Below are positions 1-7,438 of a stretch of 13,978 nt of DNA, in pieces. Position 1 is the stretch's first letter, and each line of letters begins with the position of its first letter. The stretch is taken from positions 1 to 13,978 of the forward strand of contig JBHGBB010000096.1 in NCBI GenBank assembly GCA_041946755.1, written 5' to 3'. A program made the translations under genes and the position numbers. The notes beneath the pieces were generated by a model. It worked only from the letters and a program-made list of their open reading frames with translations, was not told the DNA's origin and did no database searches. Source of the DNA: JBHGBB01 sp041946755. GTDB lineage: Bacteria > UBP4 > UBA4092 > JAOAEQ01.

Positions 1-849
1 CGAAAGGAAGATATTTCATCCTCTCATCCTAGCGAAACGGTCATCCCTTCTTCCCTCGATCTTCACCGCTATGAACTCATCGCCGGATATCGGCGGTTGC
101 AAGCGGTACAATCGCTCGGGTGGACTGAAATCCCGGTTACCATAATTGATACTCCAGCCTCACTAGCCCAGTTCGATATGCAATTAGCGGAAAATATCAA
201 ACGGAAAGATCTGAATCCGTTAGAGATTAGCGAAGCAATTATTGAACGGAAGCATCGGTTCGAACAGGTTCATGGTAAGATTGAGAATGGCGGTGTCCAT
301 CCAACTAAAACTGTTGCAGACACCAGATTGCCTTCAGGGCAAACTGGTGTCCATAGATTTTATGAGGAAACCGGAGAACTTCTTAATAAGAGTCCCTATT
401 CGATATATAAATTCTTGCAATTAAATGAGCTTGATCCTGATTTAAAAGATCAGGTAAGAAATAGTACTATCGGGTATCGAGTGGCGCTAAACCAGCAGGC
501 GGAACGGAATCGGAATGCCCGGCCACTCCAGAAGAAAAGCAATTCGAAGAGTAAATCCTTTGGGCTGCCGAATAAGGAAGCTATTGCCCCATTACAGAAA
601 CAATATCAGGCAACACCGAACCTGATGAAATTATTTATGCTGGTCCAGCATACCGCGAATACCATCAACCAGCAACAGGAAAAACCACTTGAATACCAGA
701 AATGCGAACTGGAATTCCTGTTTATATTCATTCAACAACTGGATTTTGTCATCCCTTATTATCAAAATATAAGAAAAGAGTTGAATGTTGCACAGGAACA
801 GAAACTCAACGAGTTAACGATGTTGAATATGAATAGTGAAGTAAAATAA
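1..849 (+). CDS. ParB-like partition/nucleoid-binding protein, 5'-truncated
   Basis: The frame is open from base 1, so the gene starts upstream of the window; the TTG at 97 is not its start. The 282 visible residues hold the ParB N-terminal (CTP-binding) signature: YELIAGYRRLQA at residues 24-35, corresponding to the family's GERRLRA box, and then AENIKRKDLNPLEISEAI at 63-80, corresponding to the ENIQRxDLNPLEEA box. A helix-turn-helix-like stretch follows at about 121-165 (YEETGELLNKSPYSIYKFLQ). Family members bind centromere-like DNA and load onto the chromosome or plasmid for segregation; some relatives are gene regulators. Residues about 92-119 look like an insertion between the ENIKR box and the HTH, and the DNA there is palindromic (319-351). 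The C-terminal 120 residues do not resemble the usual ParB dimerisation domain as far as I can tell. No parA is visible because the upstream side is missing, so chromosomal or plasmid type cannot be decided. Confidence 0.85.
   Translation, partial: RKEDISSSHPSETVIPSSLDLHRYELIAGYRRLQAVQSLGWTEIPVTIIDTPASLAQFDMQLAENIKRKDLNPLEISEAIIERKHRFEQVHGKIENGGVHPTKTVADTRLPSGQTGVHRFYEETGELLNKSPYSIYKFLQLNELDPDLKDQVRNSTIGYRVALNQQAERNRNARPLQKKSNSKSKSFGLPNKEAIAPLQKQYQATPNLMKLFMLVQHTANTINQQQEKPLEYQKCELEFLFIFIQQLDFVIPYYQNIRKELNVAQEQKLNELTMLNMNSEVK
319..351. repeat. Imperfect palindrome inside the ParB-like gene
   Basis: GACACCAG-A-TTGCC (319-332) faces GGCAA-A-CTGGTGTC (338-351) across a 5-base loop. The 13 base pairs are broken by a single A/A mismatch. 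The element lies in the coding frame and encodes part of a segment absent from the usual ParB layout. The 9-base word GGTGTCCAT occurs at 292-300 and again at 346-354, exactly 54 bases apart, and encodes Gly-Val-His both times. This resembles a small palindromic element inserted in frame. Confidence 0.7.
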
Positions 850-973
850 TCTGAGTTTTCGGTATGATATTCAAGATCAATTTTTGATTCATAGATCACT
901 GCTAGCTTCTGGTAAAGATTATTGTGGTTAACAAGATTATCTTATTAATTTTTGGGGGAATAAATGGTTTTAT

Positions 974-1002
974 TTGACAAAAAATGAGTTCTGATGTATA
1001 TT
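974..1002 (+). promoter_or_regulatory. Sigma70-type promoter of the lamin-tail gene
   Basis: TTGACA (974-979) and TATATT (997-1002) are separated by exactly 17 bases. Transcription should start near 1009, giving a leader of about 40 bases before the ATG at 1052. This placement rules out the in-frame TTG at 1004 as a start codon. Confidence 0.75.
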
Positions 1003-1031
1003 CTTGGTAATTAACTATTTTATTTTTCTTG

Positions 1032-1043
1032 AGGAAGGAGGTG
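1032..1043 (+). promoter_or_regulatory. Ribosome binding site (AGGAAGGAGGTG)
   Basis: A strong Shine-Dalgarno match sits 8 bases before ATG 1052 and sets the start of the lamin-tail gene. It is a variant of the AGAAAGGAGGGA box found in front of the other four exported-protein genes. Confidence 0.8.
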
Positions 1044-1051
1044 CCAAATTA

Positions 1052-2497
1052 ATGAAATATTTATTAATTTTCTTAAGTGTTTTAACCTTAGCTACTTTTT
1101 CCTATAGCGCAATGGTAATTAATGAATACAATCACGACGATGTCGGTACCGACAACTATGAATTTGTTGAATTATATAATTCCGGACCTAGTTCAGTTGA
1201 TTTAACCGGGTGGCTGCTTATATTCGGTGACAATAATACCGATAATGTCGTTTCGTTGACTTCGTTAGGAACCATCACTGCTGGTGGCTTCGCCGTTATC
1301 GGTGATGCCGCGGCAGTCGCATATGCGCCTGTCGGTACTCCAACCATAACTGATTCCATTGCATTTCAAAATGATATGGAATTTGTTAGTCTGGCAACCA
1401 CTATTAGTACCGTTACAGTGATTATTGATTCTGTTGTACAAGAGCGGAATAAAGCAAATATTATTATTCCTATTGGGCATGGTGAACCACCATTTGATGG
1501 TATTTCTGCTACTAGTGGTGGTGGAATATGGGCCAACACCCAACTTGTTGAATCTGGCGGAGTAGACCTTGGTGGACTCGATACCGATGGTGATCCGAAT
1601 GCAAGTTTCAGTGATGCGCGACATAGCGATGGATATGATACCAATGTCAACAATAATGATTTTGGAATGCAAATCGCTAGTGTCGGGCGACCAAATAATT
1701 TCTATGGAACGGTCAATGCCACTCCAAGTGGCGATACCATTTACTATAATACTTTTGATGGCACAACTGGGACAAAGGTTGCGGATATACCGGGTAATTG
1801 GTATACGACTGAAATTCGGGATCCAACGGTTGCTGATGCAATTGGTGCGGGTTTAGGAGCCAAAAATCCGAATGCAATTCCGGCATCCCCCCAAGGAGGG
1901 AATGTAGCCATTATTTGGGATTCATCAGGTGGTGGTAATGTCGGTATGTTAAACTTAACCGCTCCGCTTGCAGATGTAGCGGTTGAATTTTATGCCTATT
2001 TGGATACTACTGCAAAAGTAGTCACTTCATCGGGTTTATGTGCTGAGGAAGCAACCTTGATTGTTGTCCGCGGTACTATTGACCCAGTATATAACTATTC
2101 AAAGGTTGCGGGTTCAGCGAATGGTGATGAAGGTATACTCTGGCGATATTCAGTAACCAGTACTGGTATCGGTACCATAGAATGTGTAGAACGCAAATTT
2201 GGTTCAGACACTCAAGTATTTGGAACATATACAGTACCCGCTACCGGTTGGTATCGTCTATTCCTGCAAACAAAATCATCGAATGCAGTTGTCGGTATAT
2301 TCGGTGGTACCTACGGGGCAACTAATGGAAATATGTGTACTGGTACGACTACTATCACACGAGCTGGTGGAATTGGAATAGGATATCGTGAAAATTGTGT
2401 TGATAACACTTTATGTCGACCACCAACCATTGATAAGCTACTTGTCACTAAGACATCAGCGGTTCCAGTAGAATTATCCCGGTTCTTAGTAGAATAA
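1052..2497 (+). CDS. Exported lamin-tail-domain protein with PVELSRF C-terminus
   Basis: This 481-residue protein has a Sec signal peptide at residues 1-20 (MKYLLIFLSVLTL, ending SYSA). The mature part opens with a lamin tail domain (LTD): MVINEYNHDDVGTDNYEFVE at 21-40, then LYNSGPSSVDLTGWLL. This is the classic INE...DNxEFVELYN...VDLxGW pattern. In bacteria LTDs occur in secreted proteins and are thought to mediate adhesion or targeting; here that is inference. Residues about 225-465 are rich in beta strands and aromatic/Gly turns and may form a jelly-roll or LamG-like sandwich; I do not recognise the family. The last 11 residues are VPVELSRF-LVE (tag at 471-478). The start at 1052 is chosen from the RBS, the signal peptide and the promoter position. 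The gene has its own promoter and terminator, so it is probably monocistronic. No catalytic motif was identified. Confidence 0.9.
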   Translation: MKYLLIFLSVLTLATFSYSAMVINEYNHDDVGTDNYEFVELYNSGPSSVDLTGWLLIFGDNNTDNVVSLTSLGTITAGGFAVIGDAAAVAYAPVGTPTITDSIAFQNDMEFVSLATTISTVTVIIDSVVQERNKANIIIPIGHGEPPFDGISATSGGGIWANTQLVESGGVDLGGLDTDGDPNASFSDARHSDGYDTNVNNNDFGMQIASVGRPNNFYGTVNATPSGDTIYYNTFDGTTGTKVADIPGNWYTTEIRDPTVADAIGAGLGAKNPNAIPASPQGGNVAIIWDSSGGGNVGMLNLTAPLADVAVEFYAYLDTTAKVVTSSGLCAEEATLIVVRGTIDPVYNYSKVAGSANGDEGILWRYSVTSTGIGTIECVERKFGSDTQVFGTYTVPATGWYRLFLQTKSSNAVVGIFGGTYGATNGNMCTGTTTITRAGGIGIGYRENCVDNTLCRPPTIDKLLVTKTSAVPVELSRFLVE

Positions 2498-2541
2498 TAG
2501 AACGGATACGAATTAGTTCAGAAAATTAAGTGATTTTCTAT

Positions 2542-2577
2542 GAGCGGAATGGATCATATTTCATTTCGCTCTTTTTT
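2542..2577 (+). terminator. Rho-independent terminator after the lamin-tail gene
   Basis: GAGCGGAATG (2542-2551) pairs with CATTTCGCTC (2562-2571), a 10-bp stem with one G-U pair, followed by T6 (2572-2577). The converging minus-strand gene ends at 2614. The same stem could stall transcription from that side, but there is no T-run in that direction. Confidence 0.85.
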
Positions 2578-2613
2578 ATTTCATACTCAGACTTGACCGA
2601 TAATGGCGGATTA

Positions 2614-4623
2614 TTATTGGATTTTACTCAGTAGGTTTTTTGCGCGAGCGTGATTCGGGTCAATTTCCAGAATTTTATCTACTATTTTCCTAGCAGACTG
2701 ACGGTCCCCGATTTTTACATAGGCGATCGCAAGATTATAATAACTATCCAACGATTTACCGGTGAGCTGAATCGCTTGCTGAAAATACTTAATCGCTTCC
2801 TGATTTTTCCCTTGTTCTAACATAACTTGTCCCATAAACGAATGCCATTCGGCATAATCTTTTGTGATTTTCCTTGCTGCTTCAAGATGGGTCAGAATAA
2901 CATCTAAATTCCTGGGTTTTGAATGCATGCCAATATAAGCCAACGTAAACTCTGCACGAAATCGACGGGAACTTTCCGCACTTGCTCGATTCAATTCTTC
3001 TAATAACCGATTCCATCGGATAGTATCTTTAGCAACTGTAGGCAAAAAAGATAAATCTACTTGGGTATTCTTGGGATAAGGTAACTCTTCCGGATTAAGC
3101 TCTTGATAAGCATATCGGTCGATTATCGGTTGATATTCCGGCAGATTTTTAATTAAAACCATCGAGGTATCATCCCAGAAGATGAGCGACCAATCCTTCC
3201 AAGAGGAAATATTGGTACCAACTGTTTTCCCATCAATATTCCAATCCATATAATTGCAAGGAAGTATCGCATAGGTTACCTTATATTCATCCAATAACTG
3301 TCGGAGTGAATCTGATTGTTGAGTTTGAATACATCGTTCGATCATCTTTTGATTCAATTTAGTTTCATTAAATGCGAATACTTTTCGATCGGGATAGAAA
3401 CGCCATATCAAATAACCACCATCATTGGAAATATGGAATACTCGTCCCCGAATATTTTCTCGAATAACAAAATCTGCTGCTGCTACTGGATATTCTGCAT
3501 TATCTACTCCGAAATGAAACGATTGTTTTTTTTCAATCAGGAAAGTAAACCATACCAAGAACATGAGTACAATTATTGTAATCGTATAATAAGCGAACTT
3601 GAATACGCGAATTCTATTAAATCGGGAAATTAACTGGATTAATTGCATGCATCCATACGCTTGAACCGGAGCGAGAGCAATAGCTAAATAAGGGAAAAAT
3701 CGATTCATACGCCAGGTTGGGATCAATAGAAGTAAACTTAAAATCCAGAAAAATCGGTTTTCCTTTTTTAGCATAGATTTAAATCCAGTCAAAGCTAGCA
3801 AAATGCAAATCCCACTTGCACCGAGAAAAAATGGCCAGTGTATTGGTTGAAATTCGCCGATATACAGTTTCCTTCCTTCAGTGAAACCATAGGTTAACAT
3901 AATCCAGCCATGAGGATTGAGTAAAGTAACTATGTAGAATAAAATAAGATATATTCCCAAGTTTGTAATAAATGGTTTCCTTTTATTATTTTGAATAACA
4001 AGAGATTTTGTAATGAACCATCGTTCAGAAACAAAGATGGTTGCTGTTAAACAACCAAGGATACAGGAGGTATGCGTATTTGCCCATAGCCATTGAACGA
4101 ATAGAGTTAACCCGATGGAAAATGTTCCTTTCCGGACAAAACGATCGAATTGCCAAAGTAATATGGTTATAAAAACAAAACTGAATAATTCCGGTCGGAC
4201 AAAGAACCGATATCTACTAGCGAGTAAAATAATAAGGATCGTAAATGAGGTTATCCCAGCAGTATATCCTCGTTCTAGTAACCAGCGCCATAACAGCCAG
4301 GTAAGAATCATGATACATAGTATCCGTAATCCAATTAGTGCATTCCACCCTCCCAATGAATAGAGCAATGCTACGATAATCTGAAACAGCCATTGAACAT
4401 CATGCCATCGAGTTTCTTGCGGAATGGTATAGGTAAATATATCATGGCTAGGTAGGGTATGGTTTTCAAGAATATATTGTCCGGTTTTTAAATGCCACCA
4501 TATATCAACATTACTCACTGGGAATAATGAAAATATAATTGCACTTACCAAGACTAATCCGAAGAGGAATCGGAAGGTGGCACTTGTAGTAGATAAAGTT
4601 AGCCATTGCATGGTGCATATCAT
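2614..4623 (-). CDS. Multi-pass GT-C-like membrane protein with C-terminal TPRs
   Basis: The 669-residue protein has about nine hydrophobic segments between residues 17 and 362. A periplasmic-side motif DIWWHLKTGQYIL starts at residue 40 and a second acidic loop, HDIFTYT, at 60-66. This resembles the first-loop acidic motifs of GT-C lipid-linked-sugar glycosyltransferases and a large family of uncharacterised membrane proteins with the same DxWWHLxxG pattern. Residues 375-495 form a soluble domain (NDGGYLIWRFYPDRKVFAFN at 400-419) common at this position in that family. Residues 590-669 hold at least two TPR units (AEWHSFMGQVMLEQG and DSYYNLAIAYVKIGD). A transfer reaction on a surface sugar or protein is plausible but unproven. 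The start is uncertain: ATG 4623 has only a weak AGG upstream, and ATG 4611 is an in-frame alternative. It is the only minus-strand gene, transcribed divergently from the gene at 4899. Confidence 0.85.
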   Translation of the reverse strand: MICTMQWLTLSTTSATFRFLFGLVLVSAIIFSLFPVSNVDIWWHLKTGQYILENHTLPSHDIFTYTIPQETRWHDVQWLFQIIVALLYSLGGWNALIGLRILCIMILTWLLWRWLLERGYTAGITSFTILIILLASRYRFFVRPELFSFVFITILLWQFDRFVRKGTFSIGLTLFVQWLWANTHTSCILGCLTATIFVSERWFITKSLVIQNNKRKPFITNLGIYLILFYIVTLLNPHGWIMLTYGFTEGRKLYIGEFQPIHWPFFLGASGICILLALTGFKSMLKKENRFFWILSLLLLIPTWRMNRFFPYLAIALAPVQAYGCMQLIQLISRFNRIRVFKFAYYTITIIVLMFLVWFTFLIEKKQSFHFGVDNAEYPVAAADFVIRENIRGRVFHISNDGGYLIWRFYPDRKVFAFNETKLNQKMIERCIQTQQSDSLRQLLDEYKVTYAILPCNYMDWNIDGKTVGTNISSWKDWSLIFWDDTSMVLIKNLPEYQPIIDRYAYQELNPEELPYPKNTQVDLSFLPTVAKDTIRWNRLLEELNRASAESSRRFRAEFTLAYIGMHSKPRNLDVILTHLEAARKITKDYAEWHSFMGQVMLEQGKNQEAIKYFQQAIQLTGKSLDSYYNLAIAYVKIGDRQSARKIVDKILEIDPNHARAKNLLSKIQ

Positions 4624-4691
4624 TATACCTAAATATGTCTTTTTAAGTAATATGAATTTACTCTTGATGAAGCCTTAATATGACTATACCT

Positions 4692-4732
4692 TGTTCTGTG
4701 GTTTATGTCCCAAGTCTTTTATCACAGGAACA
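4692..4732. repeat. Imperfect inverted repeat in the divergent intergenic region
   Basis: TGTTCTGTG (4692-4700) and CACAGGAACA (4723-4732) are inverted copies with one bulged G, separated by 22 bases. It lies between the divergent genes at 4623 and 4899, upstream of the promoter at 4777. It could be an operator or a structured element; there is no T-run to make it a terminator. Confidence 0.4.
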
Positions 4733-4776
4733 GAGTTATTGTACATTAGATATTTTTTTAAAGAGTAAAATTATTA

Positions 4777-4805
4777 TTGACATCGTATGAATATTAATTT
4801 ATAGT
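4777..4805 (+). promoter_or_regulatory. Sigma70-type promoter of the 4899 gene
   Basis: TTGACA (4777-4782), a spacer of 17 bases, then TATAGT (4800-4805). Expected transcription start is near 4812, giving a leader of about 87 bases. Confidence 0.65.
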
Positions 4806-4813
4806 TACTATAT

Positions 4814-4835
4814 CAATATTGTATAATCAATATTG
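4814..4835. repeat. Twin CAATATTG palindromes
   Basis: CAATATTG at 4814-4821 and 4828-4835 are identical and each is self-complementary, with TATAAT between them. They lie just after the expected transcription start of the 4899 gene, where a repressor site or a second promoter (TATAAT as a -10) could act. The function is inferred. Confidence 0.5.
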
Positions 4836-4851
4836 CATATAGTTTATCGAC

Positions 4852-4879
4852 GTTAAATATATTAAGTTAAATATATTAA
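4852..4879. repeat. Exact 14-base tandem repeat in the leader
   Basis: GTTAAATATATTAA occurs twice in direct tandem (4852-4865 and 4866-4879), immediately before the RBS box. The unit contains the near-palindrome TTAAATATATTAA. It may be an operator pair or a recent slippage duplication. Confidence 0.7.
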
Positions 4880-4881
4880 AC

Positions 4882-4893
4882 AGAAAGGAGGGA
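4882..4893 (+). promoter_or_regulatory. Ribosome binding box AGAAAGGAGGGA
   Basis: This box sits 5 bases before ATG 4899. The same 12 bases recur at 7362, 9899 and 12109 in front of the other exported-protein genes, with GATATT following in three of the four. Confidence 0.85.
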
Positions 4894-4898
4894 TATTA

Positions 4899-6653
4899 AT
4901 GAAAAAATATATGTTTTTAGCGTGCGTGATTATTAGCCTTTTCGCGAGCACCCAAGTTTTTGCTGCTTCGTATACCTGGAGTGTATCGAGTGGTGATTGG
5001 GGAACGGCTACAAACTGGACTCCAAACCGTACCACCCCAGCTACGGATGATATTCTGATATTCAGTGGGATGTCAGAAGTTACTGCAACGGCAATGCCGA
5101 CCGAAACTATTGGCCAACTCATTGTTACCAGCAATTGTACTGCGAATATCGGGTCTGCGGTTGCGGCAGTTCTTACTCTTAGTACCACCACATCGAGTGG
5201 CTTGAATGCTTTACAAATTGATGCCGGAAGTGTATTGTACTATTTCGGTCCTTATGCAAAGACCATCACGATCCTTACTGCATGTAAAGGTGCGGTAAAC
5301 GGTGATGTCGTCTTTACCTCAACCGGAGCAAGTATCGCGAATCGATTATTAGCCATCGATACGGATGGATTAACCTTTAATAATGGTGCGACATTCCAAT
5401 TAGCTCCTGGTGGAGCTGGTGCTGGGAATCCATTTGGTTCGACTTATTTGAACTCAGTTCGATTCAAATCTGGTGCAACGTTTTATATGGGTGGCACCAA
5501 AACCGGTCCTTCATTTGCTACCGGATCAAATCCTTTCGGTGCAACTCAACCTAATTCAGTGCTGGTAATGGATCCGGGAAGTATCTTTTATACCTGGTGT
5601 TCCATTTTTGTCACTAGTGGTCGGACCTATGGTAACGTTATCATCGATTCTCGGAATGCCAATATCAGCAATACTGCCGGTACCGGGACATTTACCGTAA
5701 ATGGATATTTTTCTATTAAAAGTACTTCAATTGGTAAATTTATTTATACCGATACTTCCACTACCGGTAGTAATGGATTGGGGATGTTGGTTACCGGTGA
5801 TTTTACCATCGAATCCGGTGCCTCCGGTTTTAGTGATACAGCTGCTTTAACCGGGGCTAGTAATATTGAATTCCGGGGTAATATTTACGCGGCAAGTACC
5901 TGCTCTCTAAGCACCAATACAAATCGGACTTATTTGTTTAGCGGTTCAAGTCCACAGACGATTACTTTACTTGTACCACCGTCATCAATGCCGAATTTAA
6001 AGATTAATAATGCTGCCGGAATCACGGTCAGTACTAGTCTTGCTGTTACTGGCACTGTAACCATGACTGCTGGGAATATTGATCTTGGTGCCAATACCAT
6101 TACGGTCGGGACTAGTCCGAGTTCCGCGGGTACCATCATTCGGACTACCGGAACCATTATCGGGAGTGTAAATAAATGGCAGCCGATTGGTATCTCAACT
6201 ACGGTTTATCCAATTGGGACTGCAACCGATTATACCCCGATTACGTTAACCATCAACAGCATCGATACCGTGGTTGGAAATAATACCACCGCAATTAAAG
6301 CCAGTGTAACCGATGCGAAACATGCATCAGCACCAAGTACCTATTTTATTTCACGGTATTTCTCCCTGACCCCGGGTTCTGGTATCTCCACAATTACTGC
6401 CGATATTGTTTTAGAATATACCGCAACCGATTCGACAGATGCGAATCTGGGTAGTAACTGGCCTGCAGCGCAGATTGCTAAATGGAATGGTGCATCATGG
6501 ACCTATATTCCAGCAATGTTCGGTTATGATGCAACAAATAGTTTATACGTTGCCATCACACTTGGTCAGACCTCATTATCTGATTGGACGGTTAGTGGCC
6601 CTGGTGGCACTCCAGCGGAATTATCGAGATTTAATGCGATTCTGAAACCATAA
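4899..6653 (+). CDS. Exported beta-strand-rich protein with PAELSRF C-terminus
   Basis: The product has 584 residues, with a Sec signal peptide at 1-22 (MKKYMFLACVIISLF, ending QVFA). The mature start, YTWSVSSGDWGTATNWTPNR (25-44) followed by a TPATDDILIFSG run, is the W...GDW..A.NW.P...P...D.L.F pattern. That pattern is typical of surface and autotransporter-associated beta-strand repeat proteins. Residues 60-430 are Thr/Ser/Gly/Asn-rich short strands that suggest a solenoid. Residues about 430-570 form a separate beta domain (TDAKHASAPSTYFISRYFSL, then LSDWTVSGPGG) clearly shared with the 7439 gene. The C-terminus is TPAELSRF (571-578) plus NAILKP, the most diverged copy of the tag together with the 12129 gene. 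No enzyme motif was seen. The gene is a single transcription unit with its own promoter and terminator. A structural or adhesive surface role is inferred. Confidence 0.88.
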   Translation: MKKYMFLACVIISLFASTQVFAASYTWSVSSGDWGTATNWTPNRTTPATDDILIFSGMSEVTATAMPTETIGQLIVTSNCTANIGSAVAAVLTLSTTTSSGLNALQIDAGSVLYYFGPYAKTITILTACKGAVNGDVVFTSTGASIANRLLAIDTDGLTFNNGATFQLAPGGAGAGNPFGSTYLNSVRFKSGATFYMGGTKTGPSFATGSNPFGATQPNSVLVMDPGSIFYTWCSIFVTSGRTYGNVIIDSRNANISNTAGTGTFTVNGYFSIKSTSIGKFIYTDTSTTGSNGLGMLVTGDFTIESGASGFSDTAALTGASNIEFRGNIYAASTCSLSTNTNRTYLFSGSSPQTITLLVPPSSMPNLKINNAAGITVSTSLAVTGTVTMTAGNIDLGANTITVGTSPSSAGTIIRTTGTIIGSVNKWQPIGISTTVYPIGTATDYTPITLTINSIDTVVGNNTTAIKASVTDAKHASAPSTYFISRYFSLTPGSGISTITADIVLEYTATDSTDANLGSNWPAAQIAKWNGASWTYIPAMFGYDATNSLYVAITLGQTSLSDWTVSGPGGTPAELSRFNAILKP

Positions 6654-6679
6654 TTCTGTTGATTGAATTGTTTTGAAAA

Positions 6680-6717
6680 GCAGCGGATTGACGGTAATCT
6701 AATCCGCTGCTTTTTTT
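6680..6717 (+). terminator. Rho-independent terminator after the 4899 gene
   Basis: GCAGCGGATT (6680-6689) pairs perfectly with AATCCGCTGC (6701-6710) across an 11-base loop, followed by T7 (6711-6717). A preceding A-run extends the stem against the T-tract. Confidence 0.92.
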
Positions 6718-6774
6718 ATTGCCGGATTACCCCCTTCCCTTCCCTATTGAAACCCTATGAAGTAGTATTTGCCA

Positions 6775-6821
6775 TGGGATTGGAACCAGAGCGGGTCAGA
6801 CCCGCTCTGGTTCCAATCCCA
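6775..6821. repeat. 47-base perfect palindrome
   Basis: Two 23-base arms (6775-6797 and 6799-6821) are perfectly complementary around a single central A at 6798; the outer part reads TGGGATTGGAACCAG. No T-run follows, and the terminator of the preceding gene is 60 bases upstream, so this is not an ordinary terminator. It is much GC-richer than its flanks. Confidence 0.9.
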
Positions 6822-6913
6822 GGAACACTTCTTTATACCATGGTATGGTCAGACATTCGAACTGGTCTAAACGGGCATGGTATCCTTCGCCATTACCAAT
6901 TCACCATCCTTAT

Positions 6914-6939
6914 GTCATTCCGGCGGAAGCAGGAATGAC
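6914..6939. repeat. REP-like palindromic repeat (VIPAEAG type)
   Basis: GTCATTCC (6914-6921) and GGAATGAC (6932-6939) flank GGCGGAAGCA. One frame reads VIPAEAGMT, the tell-tale peptide of the widespread GTCATTCC-(C/G)GCG...GGAATGA family of intergenic repeats known from many bacterial genomes. It is a single copy here; other copies elsewhere in the genome would be expected. Confidence 0.7.
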
Positions 6940-7170
6940 CACACAAAAGAATGCTTTCCTATATAGGTCCGAAATAAATCATTCAAATTGCATCTTCCTC
7001 CCCTTCTTTTTCAATAACCAACCTATAGAATTAATGCGGTAGTTAATATTTATTAATAGAGTATCTTAATTATTCTATTTCATTTTGGTTCTGCAAACGT
7101 GAAACCATATCCTATTTTTTATAAAGTATCAAAAAATAGCGCTAAATAGAATAAAAAAACACAAAAATAC

Positions 7171-7199
7171 TTGACAGCGGTTGCAAAAAGTGCTAACTT
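7171..7199 (+). promoter_or_regulatory. Sigma70-type promoter of the 7439 gene
   Basis: TTGACA (7171-7176), a 17-base spacer, then TGC-TAACTT with the -10 at 7194-7199; the TGn before it is an extended -10. The spacer end AAGTGCTA is shared with the promoter at 9801. The leader to the first RBS is about 155 bases and holds AAAAGGGGAT twice (7251-7260, 7262-7271) and the palindrome ATGTTTAAAACAT (7341-7353). Confidence 0.7.
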
Positions 7200-7361
7200 A
7201 GAATTGAAAGTAAAAATAAGTATTAAGTTTATTATCTGGTTTTTTAGAGCAAAAGGGGATGAAAAGGGGATTTGGGAAAGGGTATGATATTTCCTAAAAT
7301 AATTCACTTACCTTTGATTAACTCGATTTTTCCCCTACGCATGTTTAAAACATCTAGCCAG

Positions 7362-7373
7362 AGAAAGGAGGGA
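7362..7373 (+). promoter_or_regulatory. First ribosome binding box (AGAAAGGAGGGA), upstream start
   Basis: The box is 8 bases before ATG 7382, which is in frame with and 19 codons ahead of the signal-peptide ATG at 7439. It would add a charged extension (MVKKTSLLKIFTLYKGGDR) before the signal peptide. Confidence 0.7.
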
Positions 7374-7423
7374 TATTTATAATGGTAAAAAAGACAAGTC
7401 TTTTAAAAATTTTCACTTTATAT

Positions 7424-7433
7424 AAAGGAGGAG
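7424..7433 (+). promoter_or_regulatory. Second ribosome binding site (AAAGGAGGAG), chosen start
   Basis: It sits 5 bases before ATG 7439 and is followed directly by a textbook signal peptide. This supports 7439 as the main start, with 7382 as a possible alternative. Confidence 0.75.
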
Positions 7434-7438
7434 ATAGA

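Larger units (their letters stand above)
6718..7170. other. Gene-free repeat-bearing intergenic region
   Basis: I see no credible gene here. Two short plus-strand open frames (6663-6938 and 6845-7042) are translations of repeats and lack an RBS and any codon pattern. The first half (6718-6945) is GC-richer than the rest and contains a 47-base palindrome, the 12-base palindrome ATACCATGGTAT (6835-6846) and a REP-like element. The second half (6946-7170) is AT-rich and leads into the promoter at 7171. This is the longest non-coding stretch in the window and looks like a landing site for small palindromic elements. Confidence 0.7.

Noticed and set aside
1004..1051. In-frame TTG start giving a 497-residue lamin-tail protein
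   Set aside because: The TTG lies between the -10 box and the expected transcription start and has no RBS; ATG 1052 has both an RBS and a signal peptide.
1265..1672. Antisense open frames within the exported genes (also 8131-8667, 9859-10146, 11437-11796 and others)
   Set aside because: They mirror Thr/Gly-rich coding sequence on the other strand and have no RBS or recognisable domain.
2462..2497. PEP-CTERM, LPXTG or T9SS C-terminal sorting domain
   Set aside because: No hydrophobic helix with a basic tail and no 70-100-residue beta domain follows the motif in any of the five proteins.
4814..4879. CRISPR-like array
   Set aside because: Only two copies each of 8-base and 14-base repeats, no spacers of regular length, and no cas genes.
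6663..7042. Two short plus-strand open frames in the repeat region
   Set aside because: They translate the 47-base palindrome and the VIPAEAG repeat, overlap the terminator, and have no RBS.
7119..7307. 62-residue minus-strand open frame
   Set aside because: It covers the promoter and leader of the 7439 gene; its composition is AT-driven and no RBS is seen.
7200..7361. Riboswitch in the long leader of the 7439 gene
   Set aside because: I could not match any known riboswitch core; only purine-rich direct repeats and a short palindrome are seen.
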